A stretch of 64,000 nt of DNA from Methyloligella sp050110875. Lineage in GTDB: Bacteria; Pseudomonadota; Alphaproteobacteria; Rhizobiales; Methyloligellaceae. Positions 9,701-16,305 of this stretch are shown piece after piece. The notes beneath the pieces are model-generated. The model was not told the DNA's origin. It ran no database searches and worked only from the letters and a program-made list of their open reading frames with translations. The DNA lies in the NCBI GenBank assembly GCA_050110875.1, contig CP188828.1, positions 1,736,001 through 1,800,000 on the forward strand. Reading direction: 5' to 3'. Each line of letters starts with the position of its first letter. Position 1 is the first letter of the stretch. The position numbers and the translations under genes were made by a program.

Positions 9701-11889
9701 ATGCACAGGGCGAGGGATCAACTGCCGTCGGCTATAACGCGACTTCGAGTGCCACCGATGGACTGGCGCTTGGTCGTGACAGTTTGGTCTCCGTCGATAC
9801 CGGAGTTGCGATCGGCAGCGGTTCGGTTTCCAACCGGCCCGTTATCGGCGAGCAAGGTACGCTCGCCGGCGGCTTGGTCGAGTTCGATACCACCGATGCG
9901 AATCTGCTTGGCGCTGTCTCTCTAGGCAATGAAGACGACGGCACCCTGCGGCAGGTCACCAATCTGGCCGATGGCACACGGGACCATGACGCCGTAACGC
10001 TTCGTCAGCTCGCCAATTCGATCAGTGCCGTATCGGCTTCGAGCACCCGGTATTTTCATGCCAACCCAGGCGATCCCCTTAATGAAGATCCGGACTCGGT
10101 TGCCGCGGGGGATCGTTCGATCGCTGTCGGTCCCAATACCGTCGTCAATGGCGATAACGGCATCGGGATCGGTAACGGAGCGATTGTCAATCAGGATGCG
10201 GCGGGTGGTATCGCAATCGGCCATAACGCCGAGATCTCCGGATCGGAATCGTTGGCGTTCGGCTCGAATTCGATCACAAACGCCGGCGAAGCTATTGCCA
10301 TTGGTGCCGGCGCTTCCGCGCAACATGTGGCGAGCCTCGCGATTGGTTCCAACGCTCTCACGAGTGTCGGCGCTCAGACAGACTATGCGGGTTATGGCCT
10401 TGATGCACCGCAGACCTCCGTGGGCGAAGTCTCGTTCGGCCGCGACGGCGAGGAACGTCAGTTGACGAACGTTGCGGCCGGCTCGGCCGACACCGATGCA
10501 GTCAATGTGAGCCAGCTTCGTGCCGTTGATGAAAGCCTTGACGATCTAGCCGATCGGACTGTCGTTTACGATGGGGCTCCCGGTGATCCGAAGGATACGA
10601 TCACGTTGGCGAGTAGCACCGGTACCACGATCACAAATCTCGCCGCCGGTGAGGTCAGCGGCGCTTCCACGGATGCGATCAACGGATCGCAGCTCTACGG
10701 TCTATCGCAAAGCATCGCTGACAATCTCGGCGGCGGGTCGACGGTAAACCCGGATGGCACAATCTCTAATCCAATCTACAATATTCAGGGCAATCAATAC
10801 ACCAATGTCGGTGCCGGTTTCGAAGCGATCGATCAAAGCATCACCAACATCAATGACCAACTAACCGACATTAACCAGGGGGGCGGCATCACCTATTTCC
10901 GCGCGAATTCCTCGCTTGCCGATGCTTCCGCAAACGGTACGGACAGTGTGGCGATCGGTCCCGAAAGCGTAGCTAATGGCGACAGTAGCCTTGCGGCGGG
11001 CCATGGTGCCGCCGCTGGTAGTGAAGGTGCAGTTGCATTGGGACAGGGAGCTCAGGCCAACAACGCCAACGACGTTGCACTCGGTTCCGGCTCTGTGACG
11101 AGTGAAGCAGTCGGCACCTCAGGCACCACGATCAACGGCAACAACTACGATTTCGCGGGTGCCACGCCCACGGGAACCGTCAGTGTCGGCGATGCGGGAT
11201 CAGAGCGGACTATCACCAACGTTGGAGCCGGTCGAGTGTCGGCCGACAGTACCGATGCTGTCAACGGCTCGCAGCTTCACTCCACCAACACGGCACTGGA
11301 AAGTCTTGCAGATCAAATCGACAATGTCGGTGGTGCAGTCGAAAACGTCGTTCAGTACGACACCAACCCCGACGGCAGCCGGTCCAACAGCATAACCCTC
11401 CAGGGGGGTGACCCGAACGCGGCGGTCGAAATCCGTAATGTCGGCCGGGGCGTCAGGGATACTGATGCCGTCAACGTAGCCCAGCTCAATGATGGCATTG
11501 ACGGTGCCAACAAATATACTGACGAGCGGGTAACCTATGCGATCGATACCGCAAACAGTTATACCGACGAGGTCGCTGCGACGACCTTAAGCGAAGCAAA
11601 CGCTTATACCGATCAGCGTTTCAACCAGCTCAATGAGGAGCTGGGTGGTATCCAGCGGGAAGCCCGGCAAGCGGCCGCCATCGGCATTGCCGCTGCATCG
11701 CTGCGTTACGACGATCGGCCTGGAAAACTCAGCGTCGCCGCCGGGGGCGGCTTGTGGCGGAGCGAGGGCGCCTTCGCCTTCGGTGCCGGCTATACAAGTG
11801 AGAATGGCCGCCTCCGGGCGAACCTCAGCGGGACGACAGCAGGAGATGACTGGGGTGTGGGTGCTGGCGCCAGCTTCACCCTCAACTAG
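6793..11889 (+). CDS. Trimeric autotransporter adhesin, YadA family
   Basis: This 1698-residue outer-membrane adhesin should form a trimeric stalk. The passenger has many YadA-head repeats (SIAIG/ALG-type 14-mers, densest at residues 130-470), Trp-ring and GIN-like segments, and nine neck motifs of the type DTDAVNVSQL. The last about 70 residues form the YadA anchor (AAIGIAAASLRYDDRPGKLS, then Gly/aromatic beta-strands ending SFTLN). The N-terminus is unusual: about 90 residues of Trp/Arg-rich sequence precede the hydrophobic signal segment LGVTVVALNIVVLMG. The ATG at 6793 follows a strong purine-rich GGGGGCGGCGG site. A 789-base internal duplication is listed separately. The IalB-family gene starts one base after its stop, so the two are cotranscribed. 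Likely role: adhesion to host, surface or other cells. Confidence 0.95.
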   Translation: MLIWWSQYFPTWGHLANLRWSALLTSLAASIAQVSSHVSNAVRRWFRHRFMAPLCEARQALGGRCRWLEPRALGVGSNGIHAVAIAGRDVGKSLGVTVVALNIVVLMGTGYARASYSAGQGITTGGSSLAIGIGQSANPATAGGLNAIALGRNSTASSSQSISMGNGATSSGYGAIAIGSALNQGGVGESDPVTQAAGNRALAIGASSIAGGTQSVGLGAYAQSTGLYSTALGASATASGDSSTALGRDSNAEGQTSVALGYQATSTGSGSTALGRGASAAGIDSIAIGPESVASGADSIAVGSGADGDADNTIAVGTNAVANEVNDIALGTDAVATGNANGSALAIGAGNVASGAGAVAIGDPSTATGDGAIAQGLDSTATGDGTVALGNAAMAGGGGQGVGVPGTAAQGAVSIGYQTEAVGQGSVALGNASTAQAAGSLAFGNGANAAVGDGVALGSGSVASRAAGVAGYVPTGADVGAIVATQGTLGAVSVGDAGNGEFRQITGVAAGTEDSDAANVAQLRAVDETANAGWDISADGANQTNVGPGDTVDLNNTDGNIVVSKASTSNDVTFDLADDISVTSLTAGNSILSNGGLTIADGTNTTTVGADGVTISGGPSVTSAGIDGGGNQIANVAAGTAATDAVNFGQLEALGDTPMTFAGNVGSADRLLGETLTIQGAASRPGTYSGANLSTTVDSAGVVNLEMTDQPQFGDVIINDAGSGRIAGVAAGVNDTDAVNVSQLTALGNSTADALGGGSSYDPVAQTMIADLSVQGTSFNNVQDALDAVSARASAGFDISAQGANASNVAPGDSVDLNNADGNIVVSKGSTSNDVTFDLADDISVTSLTAGNSVLSNGGLTVANGTNTTIVGADGVTISGGPSVTSAGIDGGGNQIANVAAGTAATDAVNVSQLNLAQDQINQNTSDIIDLDGTITDIAGDTSDTYVDLNGQGIRYARTNETGLPEADAYAQGEGSTAVGYNATSSATDGLALGRDSLVSVDTGVAIGSGSVSNRPVIGEQGTLAGGLVEFDTTDANLLGAVSLGNEDDGTLRQVTNLADGTRDHDAVTLRQLANSISAVSASSTRYFHANPGDPLNEDPDSVAAGDRSIAVGPNTVVNGDNGIGIGNGAIVNQDAAGGIAIGHNAEISGSESLAFGSNSITNAGEAIAIGAGASAQHVASLAIGSNALTSVGAQTDYAGYGLDAPQTSVGEVSFGRDGEERQLTNVAAGSADTDAVNVSQLRAVDESLDDLADRTVVYDGAPGDPKDTITLASSTGTTITNLAAGEVSGASTDAINGSQLYGLSQSIADNLGGGSTVNPDGTISNPIYNIQGNQYTNVGAGFEAIDQSITNINDQLTDINQGGGITYFRANSSLADASANGTDSVAIGPESVANGDSSLAAGHGAAAGSEGAVALGQGAQANNANDVALGSGSVTSEAVGTSGTTINGNNYDFAGATPTGTVSVGDAGSERTITNVGAGRVSADSTDAVNGSQLHSTNTALESLADQIDNVGGAVENVVQYDTNPDGSRSNSITLQGGDPNAAVEIRNVGRGVRDTDAVNVAQLNDGIDGANKYTDERVTYAIDTANSYTDEVAATTLSEANAYTDQRFNQLNEELGGIQREARQAAAIGIAAASLRYDDRPGKLSVAAGGGLWRSEGAFAFGAGYTSENGRLRANLSGTTAGDDWGVGAGASFTLN
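8452..8733 (+). repeat. Near-identical internal repeat of the adhesin gene, copy 1
   Basis: This 282-base segment recurs at 9241-9522, exactly 789 bases (263 codons) downstream, with only scattered substitutions. Similarity continues more weakly upstream of both copies. It encodes a stalk module beginning LNNTDGNIVVSK and ending in a neck motif. Being in frame, recombination between copies would shorten or lengthen the stalk by 263 residues without breaking the gene. Confidence 0.9.
9241..9522 (+). repeat. Near-identical internal repeat of the adhesin gene, copy 2
   Basis: This is the partner of 8452-8733 at an offset of 789 bases. High nucleotide identity, including synonymous sites, points to recent duplication or gene conversion rather than protein-level selection alone. 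Confidence 0.9.
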
Positions 11890-11890
11890 G

Positions 11891-12481
11891 ATGCGAGGCA
11901 GCAAAGCAGCGAAGCTCCTGGTGCACACGGTCTTCATGTGCATCAGCCTTGGGTTCGCTGTGCCGATCACTGGTATGGGGCAAGAACTGCTTGGGCCGCC
12001 TTACACGCTGACCCCGTCGGACGTGCGCGTTCCGGATGGTGTCGAAATGGGACAGTTCCAGCGCACCATTCGTCCATTCGGCGACTGGACGTTGATCTGC
12101 GACGACTATCTCGTTGACCAAAGAACCGTCTGCAATGTCAGACAAGTTCTCACCGATCGAAACGGAACCCTTGCGTTCAGTTGGGCACTGGCACTGACCA
12201 GCGAGGGCGAACCCTATATGCTACTTCGAACAGCGCCAGTCGCCGACGCGGAAGGTTTCGTCTCGATCGCCTTCGAGGATAGGACGAGCCCGATCGAAGT
12301 CTATTTCGACGGCTGCAACCAGGTGGTTTGTGTCGGAATGCTGCCGGTCGGGCCGATCATGCGTAGCGAAATCGCCAATAACGCGTCGCCAACGATTACC
12401 TATCCGACGCGAAACGGCTCGGAGATCACCGTGACTGCAAAGCTCGCCGGGCTCGCCAGCGCCCTAGAAGCGATCGAATGA
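11891..12481 (+). CDS. Invasion-associated locus B (IalB) family secreted protein
   Basis: From the ATG at 11891 the product has 196 residues: an N-terminal hydrophobic signal segment (about 8-28), then the IalB family core with FGDWTLICDD, a second Cys in TVCNVRQ and a Cys pair in DGCNQVVCVGMLP. Those spaced cysteines are typical of the family and should form disulfides in the periplasm or outside. A longer frame opens at 11633 but overlaps the adhesin anchor, so the start one base after the adhesin stop is preferred. IalB was named for erythrocyte invasion in Bartonella, but the family is widespread in alphaproteobacteria. Coupling to the adhesin suggests a role in surface interaction or adhesin biogenesis (inference). 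Confidence 0.88.
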   Translation: MRGSKAAKLLVHTVFMCISLGFAVPITGMGQELLGPPYTLTPSDVRVPDGVEMGQFQRTIRPFGDWTLICDDYLVDQRTVCNVRQVLTDRNGTLAFSWALALTSEGEPYMLLRTAPVADAEGFVSIAFEDRTSPIEVYFDGCNQVVCVGMLPVGPIMRSEIANNASPTITYPTRNGSEITVTAKLAGLASALEAIE

Positions 12482-12502
12482 GAAAATCACAAGACAGGTC
12501 CA

Positions 12503-13312
12503 ATGAACGATAGCAGACAGTTGCAAGCCCCGGTTTCAGGAAAAATGCAAAGCGAGCGACGCTGCCCTCCGCTCGATACCAAAAAACGCCGCATTCCGTT
12601 GGTTATCGGACTTGGCACCATGACAATGATCGGCATCGCCGTCGGTGTCGGGGCAACCCTTTACCATAGTGAAATGATGGATTTCTTCGACAGCACGATT
12701 GCCTCAGACTCGGCCAACGCGCAGGATAGTGCTTCCGAGGTTGGTAAAACAGCACCACCCGGATCGACTGACGTCGGCGTAGAGGGGCAATTAGCCGATA
12801 CGGCTCAAAGCGTAGTGCAGAGGACAATGGGCACGACAGGCCGCGGCGGCAGCACACCATTCGTCCACCATACTGAAGAGGCCGGTATCGAGGCTTGTGC
12901 AAACCTTTATGCCGTTCTCGGCGAGAGTCTCACTGGCGGTGCGAGCTATGGTGTCCAGTCCTTCTGGAACAAGCAAATGCCTAACGATCATGCCATTGAG
13001 GGCATCGTCAGTCTGAATTATCAAAACGAAAGCTATGCTAGTGCGGCCGCCGGATATGTTTTTGCCAGCCCGACCGACAAGGGCTGCGCAGGAACGATGG
13101 TTCGGATAGCGCCATATCAGAGAACATGCAGCGAGATTCCCGCTATCCTGCCGGAAGGAAGCACTCAACTGAACGATCTCGGTGACGTGGCTGCGTATCA
13201 ACTGAGCACCGGCGGACAAGCGTTGCTCCTGCCTGTCGGAGGCAGTTGCGCGGTCGTCTCCATAGCGTCCGGCGCACAGGTATCCAAACCCATCGAAGGA
13301 GTTCAGGAATGA
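12503..13312 (+). CDS. Unknown single-pass membrane protein with extracytoplasmic domain
   Basis: The 269-residue protein has a basic cytoplasmic N-terminus (1-32), one transmembrane helix (about 33-52, IPLVIGLGTMTMIGIAVGVG), a low-complexity linker to about 110 and a C-terminal domain (about 125-265) with five cysteines. No family is recognised. It starts 21 bases after the IalB gene behind an AGGT-type site, so it belongs to the adhesin-IalB transcript. Topology and position resemble those of accessory factors for trimeric autotransporters, but there is no sequence evidence for that role. Confidence 0.7.
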   Translation: MNDSRQLQAPVSGKMQSERRCPPLDTKKRRIPLVIGLGTMTMIGIAVGVGATLYHSEMMDFFDSTIASDSANAQDSASEVGKTAPPGSTDVGVEGQLADTAQSVVQRTMGTTGRGGSTPFVHHTEEAGIEACANLYAVLGESLTGGASYGVQSFWNKQMPNDHAIEGIVSLNYQNESYASAAAGYVFASPTDKGCAGTMVRIAPYQRTCSEIPAILPEGSTQLNDLGDVAAYQLSTGGQALLLPVGGSCAVVSIASGAQVSKPIEGVQE

Positions 13313-13512
13313 GAAAACTGCGCGCCATTCTTGTCGACACGGGATGTCTCGTCATTGGCGGCGGATTCGGTTGTCGGTAAATCTCGGTGCCGACGAACCT
13401 GCAATCAGACTCTCGGCCAGGCTGCTCGAAGATCTATCAGGACGAAAATTTGCTGCAATCAGCGCCGGACTGCCGGGCCTGGCGCTCGCGACTGTTGTTC
13501 GTCTCTTAGGCT
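13309..13512 (+). pseudogene. Short overlapping ORF, possibly a nonsense-broken exported protein
   Basis: An ATG at 13309 overlaps the stop of the previous gene by four bases (ATGA). It opens 23 codons, with a basic start and hydrophobic run ending GGGFGCR, then a TAA at 13378. The same frame continues open to a TAG near 13510 with coding-like sequence (GCSKIYQDENLL). This could be a lipoprotein-like gene broken by a stop, a genuine micro-ORF, or chance. Longer frames at 13331 and 13344 look less protein-like. I see no intact gene between here and tonB. Confidence 0.3.
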
Positions 13513-13714
13513 CTCCGTTCGGACGAGTCCAATGCGTCCTGACTTACAGCATCATTAGACCAGCTCTCGCTGAGATGACGGAGACTCCTCTAATATACTT
13601 CGCCCTGTATCGAAGAGCCTCTGAATATAGCTTGCTTTCAGGGAGTTGCAGTCGAGGCGCGATCTGCGCGGCTACCGGATCGAGGCAGGCGAAGTGGAAA
13701 CCGCTCTGAGGGGA

Positions 13715-14572
13715 TCAGCGATTGCTGAACCGGATTGGAACGGTCAACGTGCGTTGCACTCCCGGTGGTGGAGCCGGAACGGGAGATGAGCGGCGGACTG
13801 TGTTGAGGGCCGCCTGATCAAGCGCGGCACTCCCGGACGACCGGGAGAGCCTCGCGCCTGTGATCTGGCCCGAATCATCGATGGTGAAGCGAACATAGGG
13901 CATCCCTTGGTGGCTCTGCGCTTCCGCCGGGTAGCGCTTGAAACGTTCGATGTGAGCCACCACCAAAGACGGCCAGCGCGCGGGTGAAATGCGCGGCGAC
14001 GGCCTGCCGCGGGTCGATTGAGTCGCCGCCGTCCTGTTCGCCTTCCGGGTCTCCACCTTGGGCGGGGCGGTAGAGCGCGGCGCAGGCGCGGTTTTCTTCT
14101 GAGGCGCCGATTCTTTTTGCTTCGGGGGCGTGGGACGGGGCAGGGGAACCGGAACCTCCACCTCCTCCAGTACGGTCTCTGTAATATCCTCGATAGGTTC
14201 GGCCTCTTGCGGCACGACCTCGGCCACCTCGATCGGCTTGGTCGTTTCCGAGGTTTCTTCGACCGGCTCAGGCTCCACCACTTCTTCGGAAGGGCGGTCC
14301 GGGGCATCGGCCATATTGGCGGCCTGCTCCTGCATCTCTTTGTCCGGCTGGATTTCTTGCTCCTGCTGCACCTCTTGAGATGTAGATTCGGGCGAGAACT
14401 CGACCATGATAGCTGGCGGGTTAGCAGGTGCCGGTTCGATAGCCGGATCGTGCAACAGCCAAGCGGCCAAGCCTACATGAGCACCGGACACGGCGAGCAC
14501 TGCAGCACTCCAGAGAAGCCGTTCGGCAATGCGTGTCCGGCGTCCGATGAAAGCTGTCGGATCGACGATCAC
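13715..14572 (-). CDS. tonB: TonB family energy transducer
   Basis: TonB passes proton-motive-force energy from the inner membrane to outer-membrane receptors. The 285-residue product has one N-terminal membrane anchor (about 16-40), a long acidic Pro/Glu-rich periplasmic spacer with PVPLPRPTPP, and a C-terminal TonB domain (about 205-285: RYPAEAQ, then YVRFTIDDSGQI, ending TVPIRFSNR). I prefer the GTG at 14572, which overlaps the exbB stop (GTGA) and follows an AGAGG site; a TTG at 14578 is the alternative. It is the last gene of the heme operon. The usual exbD partner is absent. Confidence 0.92.
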   Translation of the reverse strand: MIVDPTAFIGRRTRIAERLLWSAAVLAVSGAHVGLAAWLLHDPAIEPAPANPPAIMVEFSPESTSQEVQQEQEIQPDKEMQEQAANMADAPDRPSEEVVEPEPVEETSETTKPIEVAEVVPQEAEPIEDITETVLEEVEVPVPLPRPTPPKQKESAPQKKTAPAPRSTAPPKVETRKANRTAATQSTRGRPSPRISPARWPSLVVAHIERFKRYPAEAQSHQGMPYVRFTIDDSGQITGARLSRSSGSAALDQAALNTVRRSSPVPAPPPGVQRTLTVPIRFSNR

Positions 14573-15594
14573 GCGCAAACCTCTTCCGTTTTCGTGTTTT
14601 TCTTGGTTCGGCCAGACGCGCGCTTCTTAGGCGGAGCGTTTGCCGCCTCCATATCGAGAGTACGGCTTACGAGCCTTTTCGTGGCGGCCACGGCATCGGC
14701 AAGCAATTGCTGATAATGGCCGACGGAGCGGGCAAAGAAGTTGTTGATCACCACGGCGGGAATGGCCGCGATCAGCCCCATGGCGGTTGCAAGTAACGCT
14801 TCAGCGATTCCCGGTGCAACGATGGCGAGATTGGTGGTCTGGGATTCCGAAATGCCAATGAAGGAATTCATGATGCCCCATACCGTACCGAACAACCCGA
14901 CAAAGGGTGCGGTCGAGCCGATTGTGGCGAGCACTCCGGTGCCGCGCGACAGACGCCGTCCGGCCTGGACTTGAATCCGCTCGAGCTGCAGGGCAACCCT
15001 TTCACGGATGCCCGCTGCGGTCCCGCCGGGACTCGAAGCGCCCGCAACTTCCTCGGTCGCTTGCCGCAGCATGAAGGCGCAAGGTCCTCCACGATCGACA
15101 AGCTCATGGTTTGCGGCTGGAAGCGAATCCGCTGTTTCGATGATTCGGTTCGTGTGCTTTGCCCGGGCCTTCGCACAGGCGATTTCCACGGTTTTGGCGA
15201 GCCAAACCGACCACGTCGCAATAGAGGCGAAAAGCAACCCGATCATCACCCCCTTAACCACCCAGTCGGCGGCCATGAACATGCCGACGGGGGACAGATC
15301 TGGCGCAGAAGCGTCGGAGGCTGGACCCAGGGCTGGTATGGATGGCTCATCACCGGCTGCTGATGCGGCCGGTGATGTTATTGTATCGCGACCGAAGCGA
15401 TCGTCAGGCAATCGGTCGATAGCGTCGCCTTGTGCCGGCTCTCCCGCGCTAATCGTCGGGGGAGCACTGCGCGCGGTGCTTCCCTCGATTTCTTGACCGT
15501 AGGCGCGGCAGCCGAATGCCAGCAGCAATCCAAGCAGGATCAGTGCTACCGCATCGAGGCTCAAGCGAACGGATTTCTCGACAAGCTGTCTCAA
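14569..15594 (-). CDS. exbB: ExbB-type proton channel protein of a TonB system
   Basis: The 341-residue protein is an MotA/TolQ/ExbB proton channel. After an N-terminal signal-like segment and about 90 residues of periplasmic extension, helices occur at about 107-135 (MAADWVVKGVMIGLLFASIA), at the conserved TAPFVGLFGTVWGIMNSF block and at LLATAMGLIAAIPAVVINN. The long N-terminal extension is typical of the alphaproteobacterial type-2 ExbB. Start is TTG at 15594, overlapping the heme oxygenase stop. The C-terminus is Lys/Arg-rich. tonB follows directly; exbD would normally lie between them. Confidence 0.9.
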   Translation of the reverse strand: MRQLVEKSVRLSLDAVALILLGLLLAFGCRAYGQEIEGSTARSAPPTISAGEPAQGDAIDRLPDDRFGRDTITSPAASAAGDEPSIPALGPASDASAPDLSPVGMFMAADWVVKGVMIGLLFASIATWSVWLAKTVEIACAKARAKHTNRIIETADSLPAANHELVDRGGPCAFMLRQATEEVAGASSPGGTAAGIRERVALQLERIQVQAGRRLSRGTGVLATIGSTAPFVGLFGTVWGIMNSFIGISESQTTNLAIVAPGIAEALLATAMGLIAAIPAVVINNFFARSVGHYQQLLADAVAATKRLVSRTLDMEAANAPPKKRASGRTKKNTKTEEVCA

Positions 15595-16214
15595 GACACC
15601 AGCACAGCCTCTGTTTGAGATGCGCCTCGCCCCACGATCTCCTTGGCAAGTGAGTCGACATGAGCGAATGCCGAGAGGGCAGCTTCGATCAGCTTCTTTT
15701 CTTCGCCGGGATGGAGCGGGACAGAGTCCAATGCGTCGATGAATCTGCGCCAGCTTAACCCACGGCCTTCAGGCGCTCCGGCGAGATGGCGTGCCCCGAA
15801 ATCCTCGCCGAGACCGATCCGGGCGGCTGCTTTGAGCAGGAAAGCCGCGCCGAGCTTGGAGCCCTCCGCGACATAAAGCCAACCCAGTGCGGCGGGAAAA
15901 TCTATGCCATCCCCAAAGAGCGGCTCCACGGTCAGCGCAGCCAGGCCGAGATCCCGCATGTCTTGCTCTACCGTAGAAAGACGTTGCCGCTGCGCGAGAT
16001 CAGGTAGCCATTGTCGAAGGCTTTCATGGCGGTACAGAGCGTCGATATCGCGATGGAAGCGGTGCTGAATTTCCAGGAAAAGGACATAGCGGTCGCGGCT
16101 GGAGAACAGCGCTGCTTCCATAATTGCCCGGTCCAATTGGTGGTGGGCGTCTTGCGTCGCGCTCTTCAGTCTCTTGCTGCGACTCTCCTCGAAAGGTTCC
16201 GTAGCGTGCTGCAT
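15591..16214 (-). CDS. Biliverdin-producing heme oxygenase
   Basis: Opens heme to biliverdin, CO and iron in the cytoplasm. The 207-residue product shows the proximal-His region SATQDAHHQLD (about 18-28) and the distal helix motif YVAEGSKLGAAFLL (about 112-125), as in the HemO/BphO group. The ATG at 16214 follows an AGAGAG-like site. It lies between the heme receptor and exbB in one operon, so its job is most likely iron release from imported heme. A role in making bilin for a phytochrome is the alternative, but none is encoded here. Confidence 0.9.
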   Translation of the reverse strand: MQHATEPFEESRSKRLKSATQDAHHQLDRAIMEAALFSSRDRYVLFLEIQHRFHRDIDALYRHESLRQWLPDLAQRQRLSTVEQDMRDLGLAALTVEPLFGDGIDFPAALGWLYVAEGSKLGAAFLLKAAARIGLGEDFGARHLAGAPEGRGLSWRRFIDALDSVPLHPGEEKKLIEAALSAFAHVDSLAKEIVGRGASQTEAVLVS

Positions 16215-16305
16215 TACTCTCTTGGCTCCCGACTGGTTGGATGAAATGAGGTGGCGGGTCGAGAAGCGGTGGCGCCACCACCGCTTCTGCTATTGCCGAG
16301 CCAAT

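Noticed and set aside
7140..11889. Periodic short repeats resembling a CRISPR array
   Set aside because: The periodicity is the in-frame YadA head and neck repeats of the adhesin; units vary and there are no uniform spacers or cas genes.
13344..13709. 121-codon plus-strand ORF after the adhesin transcript
   Set aside because: No ribosome-binding site and no recognisable domain; the ATGA-coupled frame at 13309 is a better, though broken, candidate.
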